Origin: Dipylidium caninum
Taxonomy: Eukaryota > Platyhelminthes > Cestoda > Cyclophyllidea > Dipylidiidae
Reading direction: 5' to 3'
NCBI GenBank assembly: GCA_017562135.1
Contig: QEYB01000368.1
Span: 1,116,001 to 1,180,000 of the forward strand
DNA length: 64,000 nucleotides
Positions within the stretch are counted from its first letter, which is position 1; each line of letters starts with the position of its first letter. Below the pieces are notes generated by a model, which saw only the letters and a list, made by a program, of their open reading frames with translations, searched no databases and had not been told where the DNA came from. This document shows, piece after piece, positions 46,026 through 56,800 of this stretch. A program made the position numbers and the translations under genes.

Positions 46026-47794
46026 GGGCCTTTATTCAAGAACTTCGTTTTTCTTTTAAATTGAACTGGTCTTGGTTAGTCGGTCATGGCATTTTCCAGC
46101 ACTCCATAACTATTGAACACGCTGATTTCTGGATTTCCCTTTCATAACCTTGTACCCGACGAGGTGGATCATTGTTCCCCAACTCTGGTCTTTTGATGGA
46201 TTCAACAGGTAATGACTTGAACTCTTTCAGATTGCATTCCCCGATTTTGACCTCTTCTCTTAAGTGAGTATCGCAAACCCACTTATACTGCCCGAAAACA
46301 GTATGAGGGCATTTTTTCACTGAGATGGAAAACAATTCCGTTAAAAGAGTTCCTGGGTAATTCCGCCATCTCCCACCTAGCACCCGCGCCTGTGGCAGGC
46401 GCGCCGCCTCCCCTCCGCATTCCACGTCACGGGAATCGGGCTGAACACCTGCGCAATGCGATTCCCTTCGTATTTTCGCAAGTCAGCGGCTCTGAAGACA
46501 TCCTGAAGAGTGGCGAGTGATTGCAGCCGTGGTCTTGGGACGGGAGCGGCATGGAGCGTTCTCACCGACTTTAGTGAAATTTCAGGCTTATCATATTTCC
46601 GACGTCCCATTGGCGACTAGTGGTAGTTGTTGCACCAACGGTACAGAAACTGGGGTGCATGCCTTCGACTCTGGTTCTGTGCGTTTGAGGTGGATGCGCT
46701 GGGTCGTGTTTTTGCGTCCTCCAAGTGAGTGCCCGTGCTTGATCAGATTGCGGTCCCGACCATTTATTATTCTTCCTCGAGACGAGTCGTCATCTCATTG
46801 GGGAGTTGTAATACACGGAAGTAGAAGAGCGGGTTTTTAGAGGGCGTCAATAACTACTGAGAAGAGTATATTTTTCGGTGGCTTCACTGACAGTTGGAGA
46901 TGTATTCCTGTATTTTCACGAGGTACAGTCGGCAGTAGCCGAATTTTAGTGATCGCCAATGTGGGCCGTTGGCGGGTTCGAGGGTGCCCACTTTTCCATG
47001 TCTATAATGCAGAACGTCTTCTACGCCGTGAAGTAATTATGCGAGGTTTGTTCCAGAGCAAAGTGAATGAAGTAGTCACTTCTCTCAGGCCCAAGAGTCT
47101 GCCGTTGCGTCCCACGATTTTCACTGCCATTATGGTGAAAAACTTTCATTACTTGACTTCGAGTAAATTTATGTTGTGGGGGTTATCGTCTCGGTGGCCT
47201 CTATTGCCATCATGGAGTCGTTTGATACAGTCGAGGTTCATTAGTAAGCAAGTGGATCAAAGATAGGGCTGGATGACTTCCACGAAGCCTCATCTCTGCG
47301 GAGGCTAACATGGCTTTTGCACGAAATCATCCTCATACATTTGCATCTCATCCGTGTTTTTTAAGGTCTCGAAGCACCTACTCTTACGAGTCCACTCCAC
47401 TGCCTCAGAATAGTCACCCAAAGTTTGGGATTTTGTTTTTTGCACTCATGCCAGTTACTAGCGGTGGTTTGGTGTGGTGATTCGGCTTCTCTCCCTCGTC
47501 CCCCTTCCCTCGCGTGGAGGTGACAGGTTGTGTCCACGCGGCAGCCAATGGGAAGGCGCAGGCGGCACTTGGCGCGCGCGACAAGCCTATTGGCCAATAG
47601 GAACGGGAAATCACCGGCACTGTGGAAAAACCACATTGCGTTTCTCATACCACAGACCAGCATCAATTAATAGTCATTGGCAAGGACACCAAGGCATCAT
47701 TATTCCCTATGGGACAGGAAAAATGTTCTTGCTCCACTCAAAAAGCTATCAGCCTCACTTGAGAAGTCGAGGATCTACCAAACACACAATCAAA
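46026..47794. other. Intergenic region and promoter zone upstream of Wnt5
   Basis: GC-rich sequence with no recognisable gene. It carries CCAAT motifs and a 16-bp palindrome at 47545-47601. The Wnt5 reading frame is open well upstream of its signal-peptide ATG, so a longer N-terminus cannot be excluded from the sequence alone. Confidence 0.55.
47545..47601. promoter_or_regulatory. CCAAT cluster with 16-bp palindrome, putative Wnt5 promoter
   Basis: CCAAT at 47545-47549 and the perfect palindrome CCTATTGGCCAATAGG at 47586-47601 (a CCAAT box on each strand) lie 194-250 nt upstream of the Wnt5 ATG, in a CpG-rich stretch containing GGCGCGCGCG. Position and motif fit a TATA-less proximal promoter. 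The role is inferred. Confidence 0.45.
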
Positions 47795-47892
47795 ATGAGT
47801 CTAATGGCCATACTCGCATGCCCCCTTTTCCTTACCTCACTCGCGCAGGGAAATCTCACCTTCGGAAATTACAGGAACCCCGAATATTGGTG
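47795..47892 (+). CDS. Wnt5 exon 1: signal peptide
   Basis: Encodes [19 protein letters not shown], then NLTF (a possible N-glycosylation site) and YW; the second W is split by the intron (TG|GTGAGT). Hydrophobic core at residues 3-16 with likely cleavage near residue 18-19. Confidence 0.8.
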
Positions 47893-50800
47893 GTGAGTGC
47901 CATATTACTTCGTTCTTTTAGCGAGTCTTGTCCACCTACCTTTTGTGCAAAAATAAAATTGCGTCTATCGAGTCGGTAGCGAACGCCTGAGAGTTAGAAT
48001 AAAATGCTGTGAAAACGTCCTAACTCTATGTGAAATTGATAAGTTCCAGTGAATCCCGCTCTAAATCTGTCCCGCTCTTTTGCCTGTCGGTCCATATTTC
48101 CTCGTGCTCGCTTAAAAACAAGCCAAGATCGCACACTCCTCCGCCTCTATTTTTGGGAATAGTGAAGCATTGTCGTTAAGAGGACAGTAACCTATCAGTT
48201 CGCAAGGGTTTGTCTGTCTTTAATCAGTTCACATGGCGGGTTTAATTGTATGGGAACATTGGCACCTTCATCCTCATTAGCATGGATGAGCGAAAGAAAC
48301 TTGGCAACAGCTTTCTTCCGCATCACCTTTAGATGTTATCCTCTCTCCACTTTTAAAATATCTGAATGAATTTTACAGTTGTTATTCTTTATGGGTTTCC
48401 ACATGCCGCGGCAGACCCATGACTCTCTTATCATTTGGACTCTCTTATTTGGACAAACTAATAAATAATGTTGTCGATGTAAATTAAAATACATAGGCCA
48501 TTATTTTTGGAACTGTTGCCGTATTTACACATATGCTGAGGGAAGTTTAGCATCCACACTAAATATTAGCCCTCCCTCAAATACCTGCAGACAGGTGTAA
48601 TGCCACACTGTCTGAGTGGTCGGAGTCGTGTCGTGCATTTCGCCATTGTGACCGAAATTTTGGGACGAGGGCGCTCTTCAGTGGTGACGAAACGGTACAG
48701 GGTCTGCTTCTTGCGCTGTACTATCGCACTTACTCAAACCGAGATAGGTCGCCCGCTCCTCCCGAGCGGGCAGGCCGGCGGCGAACCCGTAGGCCGTATC
48801 GCGGCCAGCGACTGTCCTTTCTCTCAAAAATTGTGCTACCACAGTTACCGTATGGGCATTTGGCTTACGCCGTGATTGTGTCGGGAGGTGTGACGACTGC
48901 TCCCCGCCCGCGTGCCCCTCACCTGCCGCAGCGTCGGTACTCCCAAGTGCCCAACATGCACTTCAGAGCGCTGGGCTTTCCTGACGGGCGTTTATTTCGG
49001 TCTCAGCGACGAACTCTTTAAATAGTCGCAAATATTCCTACCGATGCCTCCGTTATGCCGGACCGCACTTGCCCCAAAGAGGTGTTTTCTCGGCCGAGCA
49101 CACCTCTCGTAGTATCTGCGCTGTGCATGGCGTTCCTCTCCGCCTGGCTGTGAGGCTGTTGGCGTCAGGCGTTGCTGCGGTTGCCGGGGCACCAACTGCG
49201 GAAAAGCTCGTCCAAGTCCATTTCGCCGTTATCGGAGCTTGGCCTCCCCTGAGTGATTTTACTCACCATTCAGGGAGAGCAAGGTCAATCGCCTCATCTC
49301 CGGCCTCGAACTGTTCTGCTCGTCGTTGCACGCCCTCTGCGAAGGAAATGAGGCCGTGCTTCCTGAGCCTAAAGGTCCCATGTGATTTTTAAGCCACTAC
49401 GCATGTCTTCTCGATGGAGGAAAGCGAGAGACACAGGAAATGGAATAAATTCCACGTTGGCAAGGCGAGTGATTCCACTGGCCCGGGCAAACTGACGTCG
49501 TCCGCACGCAGGTGCGGTGTGGAAACTGCTGCCGTGAACCGCGGTATCGCGAAGGGTAGACTGGCATGTCAAGAATTTTGCGCAGCAGAGAGAAGAAATG
49601 TGAGAAAGTGTCGGCGAAAATTGCCGTTTTACTTCCACTTGTCCCCAAAACCTCAAATGACTCGCCAACATGCCGGAGAGGGCTCCGTAGCCTGGTGAAG
49701 TCTTCTCGTTCAAGCATGCCTCGTATGGCGGCCCAGGAGCGTCCTCTGCAAGCACCCTCGCCGTCCAGGCGTCCACGTGCATGGCCTCGAATGTTACGAA
49801 ATCCAAGATTGCACTTCCCATTTGAGGTTTGGCCCACTCCGAAACATCTCATAGGGCCTGTTAGTTACAATTGGCGCCAGTCCGTCGAAGGTAAATTGCA
49901 AGGGTTACCGAGAGCTATTTTTTGGCTTCCACCCACGTAATGACAACCAGCCACAGCTGGCAAAGGTCTTGCAAATGAGGGTTAGGGAAGTCGGAGAATA
50001 GCGGCTGCAGAGAGGTGCCTCAGTAACAACCGCCTAACCGGCGAGATGGCACCGGCTCTTGCCGAGGCGTCATCGAGAACCACGCGGCACGAACGATGAT
50101 GACGGTGTGGTGGTGGCGGGGGGCTGGTGTTGGTGATGAGCCGCCACTCTTTGGCACGCCGACTCACCGGCATTTAGTGAGAGAAGGAAGGGCGAGCGTG
50201 CGTGCGTGTGTGCGGATGGACGGACGGGCGGGAGGGCGGGAAGGGGATAATCCTCCCGCTTGCAGATACCTTCACACGCACATGCTAGTTTATACATCTA
50301 CACACACCACCAATATATCGCAGAGAGGGGTGGGAGCGGGGAGGGGGTGTGGAGACTGATAAGAAGTGACGCATCGCGGAAGTCTACCCGGTGGCATTTG
50401 GTTAAACGCAAGGTGGGAAAGAGCGTGGACGCACTTACCACTTAGGGCTTTGCAATGTTCCACCGTCAGAATGAACACGATCCCATTTGATGCATGCTCG
50501 CATCACCAGAACCGCCGATCGGTTCTGGTCCATAAGGTAAAGCGCTGGACGGAGACATTTCATCGCCACACGCACGCACTCCTTTTCTCGTCGGTCAGCC
50601 GAGCAGACAGAGCCTTTCGTGACATGGACGCCATGCTGCGTGGCAAGGGGACCACGATGTCGGTGGGTCCTGGCGCATGATGGGTCTGTACGCTGGACAA
50701 AGTGAGACTTACTTCGTTCTCGGCTTACCATCCCACCGCATGCCGCCTTCACCGTCTGCGTAATCACATCCGATTTATCTGCGTACTCCGGTCAAGGCCG

Positions 50801-53800
50801 ATTGACATAAGTGGAGAGGAGGAGAGAGGAGATGGGCCGATGGACTCTTCGGCTGAAATAGAACTTGCCGCGACGCCCCGCGCCCCCTCAGACGTCGTGA
50901 GAAGGAGTGGGTGGGGTTGGGGGGGGGGGCAGATGGGCGATTATTATCTTGATTACCCCTTCGCTTGACACTTCCGAGGCTGGTCGGGCGGGGCGATGAC
51001 GACAACCCTGTCATGACTCACGAGCAGTGGGAAGGACGGGCAAACAGCCCAAGAGCACGGAAACCACGACTGGGAAATGGACTTAACCTCCCCCCTTATT
51101 TATTGTTCGGAGTGGGAAGGCAATGATATTTATACCATTGGATTCACCTCGTGCTAAGGGGCTTGTGGTGTAAATCACGTATCCCACTGCTTCGAGGCGT
51201 GCAAAGGTCCTCCCCACGCTCTGCGTCTTCTACAGTCGGTCAGCAACCCCTGCTCCCTACCGCTCGTCATTAATCCCCAAAGTTGTCCTGCTGACACACC
51301 GCCGGGGCAACTGGCGGGTCGGCCACCGTCTGTCCCGTCAAGTCTTCACCCGATGACGCTGCCCGACTCGGCGCCGACTTCTAATTCCTAGTCAACATCC
51401 TCCGCCTAGTATTCATCTGTCTGACTTCGAGCCTCGGCCAATAAATCCCCGAGGCAGTCGGAGGCAACACACAATGCTGTACTGCAGCGGATGGATGGCG
51501 GAGCTAATGAAAATTTTCCACTCGGTCGCAGTATGATCGATGCATTTAACGGTGGTGGAGAATACGAAAGGTGAGGCAGTTATTGAAAAACCAGGCTAAG
51601 TCGCCTTCACCAATTTTCCTCGCCATGCGAAAACACGGTTTCCGTCGTTCCCAATGATTTATCACCATCCGGTTGTGGAAATTCTCCTGACCGCGCCTTC
51701 CCAGCTCCACGGCACGTGTTCGCGCGCATCTTTGGCAAATCATTCGTGTCAAATTCCATTGTGTGTGTGTGTGTGCGATGCCACGTAAAAACATTTTCGG
51801 GTGAAGAAAACGGAGAAGCAGAAAATAATGCAGTCGGCATCGATGACAACGTGTGGCAGGTGTTCTATGTTTTTGTGTGGGACGAACTACTTCTCGACGC
51901 TGGAAGCGAGCTTTTCTCAATCGCCCCGCCAGGCCACTGGGATATCCCCAGGCTGACCCTGCGCCGACGAAGGTGGGGTGACCAGCGTCGGGCCCATCCG
52001 AGGGTCGTGGTGCGGATGGCCGGTCTTGGGTGTCCTCCATCCAACGGGTGTGCAGAGCCTCGCACCGCACTGCTAATACACCTTCCGACGAAGTCTTCCT
52101 CGGCGTGTACGGGCCACGTATGACGTGAAGGGCGAAGCGAAATTCGACGTCAATAAGAAGCGACACTTTTCTGAACAGGAAAATTCGCGAATGCTCACGA
52201 GACCTTCGCAAGCAGCTTAAACCCAGTGGAAGAGAATAACCGTTATGAAATGCACTTAATTAACTATTTCGGACAGTTAAGTGGCTGCGCGCTCAACTTG
52301 GCCTATTTGTCTTCCGCTATCATTGAGCCGTAGTTCAGAAGCGGTCGCGTTGCTTTTCAACCTCGCCTCATGCCAAGCGCAGGCCTACTCGCAGCCGAAA
52401 GCGCGTCCACTCCGATCAGCCCAATGGACCTCCTCCGTCTCGGCAGGCGCTCGAGTTGACATCGCGTGGGAATCCCACCGATGGAGTGAAGGGTATTCTG
52501 GCGCCTTTCCAAGATGCCACGGATAGGGGTTGTCTGGGTGCTCTTTAACCAAATTCACGGAGATTACGGCCCTCTTTGACTCGTGTTTCATAGACCAGAG
52601 TGACAAAATTGACGTGTCCTGACCTCGACGCCGTCCGTCCGTCCCACTCTGCCTCGGCCTCCGAAATGTTTGCGGCACACGGACGAGTGGGCGATGGCGA
52701 AGCGGAGCAGTTAGGAGTGCGTGTGAAGGAGTCGATTCTCGAGGAATCTTGCCCGCGGCCTCGTGTTCCCCCCTCCCCACTTTGGGCCATTTGTCGCTGC
52801 AGTCTTCAGAGGATTCTGGGCACACGCACGAAGCCTCATAGTCAACCGCCTTCCCTTCTGTGGGTAGCAACAGGGCCGCACCTGCCCTTAAAGGCCTCCA
52901 CGTGGCCACTTTTGGTGCACACTCCACCCCACATGGCCGAGCTTCGATTGCAGGGCATCAGAGGCCTCCTCGTTTCAGATCTGCCCATTTTGCCGCTGCG
53001 AGACAGCTCGTGCAAGTGCCAACACACTATTTTCTCCCGGCCTCTTGCTTTTAGTAGTATCTTCCTCCTGTGAAAATATGCTTTCCTTTCTACCGTCGGG
53101 AAATTGAGCATACGCCGGTATTTCGCAACTTTACCTGCCGCCTACCATCATTGCGGCTCTTTAGCTCGCATGTCGAGTGAGAGCGTCGTTTCATCAGGTT
53201 GCACGACTGCTGGTCGGTCCGCTTTCGCAAATAGCCTCGCGTCGGGGGCCTCCGTCCTCCGTGAAGTTGCGCCATAGCAGAAGCCTCCGTCAAAAACGGG
53301 ACCGCTTTGAGCATCATCCGGGAGGGGGCGAGACATTCCCTGGCGAATCTGGGATGGGAAAGTGCCGGCCACCATGGTCCTCGGTGCAGTCCGCCTCGCA
53401 TTAGTGCCAACCAGTCAAATTGTCGTGGTGTCAATGACTGCGCCGCGGTCTCGAAAACTCGATTTAAACTCCCCTTCGAAGCAATTTCAACGTCTTGACG
53501 ACATGCTGTTCTCGCGTGTCCGGCCGTCCGGCACACCACGGTTGAGGCGGTCCTTCGAAGCTCATGAACCACCGCCTCAGTCTCCCCCCGACCCATGGCT
53601 CTGCGCTTTCATTGCGCCTCAGACGCAGCTCACAACTGCCTTGCCTTCATCCACTTTGCTTGCTAGGAAGGTCCGCACTAGTCCGATGGACGGGCATCGT
53701 CAACGAAACTGAGGGTCATCACACAGTTCCCGCAGCTCGTTTGCGTGGGGCACACTGGGGCTCCCTGGAAGCGTCGCACTCTTCCCCGCCGCACATCTCA

Positions 53801-56800
53801 TCGCATCGTGGGGTGTTTCATCGAAAGCGTGTCATTGTCTGAGGAGATTCCACAGCTTCTAGAAACTGGTGTACCAGCCCACTATCGCGTGAAATCGTCA
53901 AACTGGGAGGAAGTGGAAGAGTCTGGTGCACTCTGTGCCACCTCACGCTCCTTTTCCCTCTTCTCTGGGTGTCAACGGCTTCGGACTTTGTCACTTGGCT
54001 TATGGTGCACCGCCTTTAAAGAATGGTGTCCTCCGATTCACGTGTCAACTAACCTATTTAACGAGTCGTTTTGGTGATTAGGGCCGAAGGTGACACGAAG
54101 AGTTTGGAAGAAGCCAAAATGACCTTTAGAGGTCGGATGCGAGACGGCTAATCCCAGCAAAGTAGGATGAACTTGTTGCTCAGATATTCCAGAGCTTGTA
54201 GAAAGGTACTTTGATTAAACCAGTGTCATAGAACAGCAGAGTAAAGATTATCCTGCCTCCTTGACAAGGAACCTTGGACTTCTACCCTGGCATCGGTTGC
54301 ACGAGGTGCCCGCTTCGTTCTACCAACACAAGCCCCTCTGCATGCGGAGCTACGGTCTCTCGCGGTCTCAACTCATAATGTGCCACCAGAACTTCGACCA
54401 CATGCCTATTGTCAGCATCGGAGCCCGGATCGGCATTCTCCAATGCGAGGAGCAGTTTAAATTTCGTCACTGGAACTGCTCCTCCGTCAAGGAGGCCTTC
54501 TCTCTCGGCGTAACCACTCGCCACGGTGAGTGATTGGACCCTGTTTGCATGCACAAGTGGGTAAATGGGGCGGACACGGGGATGCCTCTCTCGCCAATCC
54601 AACATTTCCTCTTCGGTTTGACTCCTACCGCCAGAAGTGCCCGTGGTGGTGGGGCGGGACAGCAGCCACGCCACATCGCATCCCGCTCGCACTGGGCTGA
54701 GTGCAAATACCCCCGCCGCCTCGGCTCGTTCCTCCTCCTTCAGTGGGGCTCTTCCAACGGCCTGACAGCCAGTTCGCGTCATGCGTGTGCACGTGGGTGC
54801 CGAGACAAGCCTCAAAGTGGTTAATGTGGAAACATGCGACCGGGCAATTACTCGGTTGCTCGCGGTGTCAAGTGTCTGACCCACAAAATTACCCAAACGC
54901 GTTCCCACCCCGGCGAAGTCGTTGCCTTGACCTTACTTTATCATCACTGCTTTCCTCTATATAAGTCCTCGTCGGGCGAGGCCAGGCTATTATAACACCG
55001 CCGCGGGGCGAGGGCTGCAATTATCTCTTACCTTTTCTCTCGATCCATCAACTTAACGCCGCGTCTCGCGGCGTCCGGAGTGTGCTCGGAGTCGGTGAGA
55101 CCGAAGCACCCGATTGAAGAAGGGACTGGGCGCACTTGAATCGCCTTGCTTCGCATTGCTGGGAGACGGACGAGGTAGGAGTTTGCTTGTGCGTCCATGC
55201 GTGCGGCAGTCCGAGGTCTCCCACCACCTGTCCGCGGTCCGCCCAGCTCTGGCGGCGGACTTTCTAGTCGAGACGAGGTTGGCGGCGTCTGAGAGTCCTC
55301 TTAAACTCTGCGCATCCCCAGCAGCATCGCCAGTGGCACGTGGCAGCGCACAGCGGCGCCCCGTAGGTGTGCACACCCGAAGGCGAGGGACGCAAAAGTC
55401 CGGGCTGGCGAGCCATAACCCCTTCGCCCGCAGATGATCCGGTGAAATGTCAATAGCAGTTGAAACACCCTCTCGTTTATTACAACTTATGGAGCTGGAT
55501 AAACAGTTGTTTTCCGCACAAAACAGCATTCTCCCAGGCCCTGACAATTAACATTTTTCACAGGCTGTAGCAGGAATGTCTGTGACTAACTAACACGCCC
55601 GCTGAATTGATCGGTGAAATGTGACAAGCGTGTCTGTCCGAGTGTTTGAGGCCGCTCTCTCTAACGGGGCCACGATTTTAGCGTGGAAAACGGTACAGAC
55701 GCAGGATGAAGGCTCCTCTCACGAGATGCGCGTCTGCACTCACCGGCCCGCGTTGTCCATGCCTTACGGGTGCGGGAGAGCAGACTGCTGGAATTTCATT
55801 TAGTGTCGCTCATGCAGCTCAGACATGCAGCTTAGTTGGACAATGCGCCGTCAACTCTCACACGGACGGCCGTCTGACGAACGGAGGGACTCGCCCGCTC
55901 CACGACGCGAAGGGTCTGGTGCTCAGTTGGGCTGCGAGTCATACACACTGAGGCCCGTTGCCCAACCCAACGCTCCAACAGTTTGGCGCCCAAACAGTGG
56001 CGGATTTCCTGCAGTCCGCCTCACAACGGCCCACGTAACAGCATACAGATAGTCGAGTGGGAACCGCTCCATCGCATTGCAAGCTTTCGAGGCGCAGCAG
56101 CGAGGGCCGTTCAGGAGCAAGAGGCGGATTAGGTTTCTCTGGGTTTACGCATCGTCCCCACCAAAGTGAAAGGCGAATCTGCAGACCGCTTCACTCCCCC
56201 TTCACCCTCCGTCGCGGAGAGAGACAGTGTGTGAGGTTAATAACTGATGCCACTTATCACCCGTGCCGTAACAACTCGACTGGTAGGTTGGACGTTCCAA
56301 ACACAGTCTCAGCTGGCCTTCAGCCGATGGATTAAGCCTCCTCAATTTTGGTCCAAAAACCACCAATTCGGCGTTTTATACGACAGGTTGCCAAATGTGA
56401 GCAGCCGTCACCACCCAGGAGCTGTCTATCCCTTTTTAGGGGAAAAGTGTATTCCTTGCCCTTGCGACCTATGCGCAGAAATACGCCCGTGCGGGCCTGA
56501 GCACCCCGTCCTCGCGCGGCTGGGCCCACCTAATCGGCGCGGCGGCAGACCTTGCACCACCCGAATCCTCATTTGTGCAGAGAAAATAAAAATTTGCACC
56601 GAGAAGGTCGTCAAAGCGCCGACAGCATCGGTGGGTGGATGTAAGGGCATTCAGGCAATCTGACGGTGTCTCCACGGTTATCGCGTGGCTGGTGCGCCGC
56701 GACGAACAAAAATAAATCGGACGTTGCACCAGTTACCAGAACCACCGATTTTGCGCATTCTTTGTTTCGTAAGGGCAAGTTAAGGTGGCCCGAACGCTTT

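Noticed and set aside
51546..52211. 221-codon open frame on the - strand
   Set aside because: Lies in GC-rich Wnt5 intron 1, composition Arg/His/Pro-rich, no domain or splice context; typical chance frame in GC-rich DNA.
52385..52927. 180-codon open frame on the - strand
   Set aside because: Same intron, no recognisable similarity, overlapped by open frames on the other strand.
54282..54908. 208-codon open frame on the - strand
   Set aside because: Runs opposite Wnt5 exon 2; a shadow of real coding sequence.
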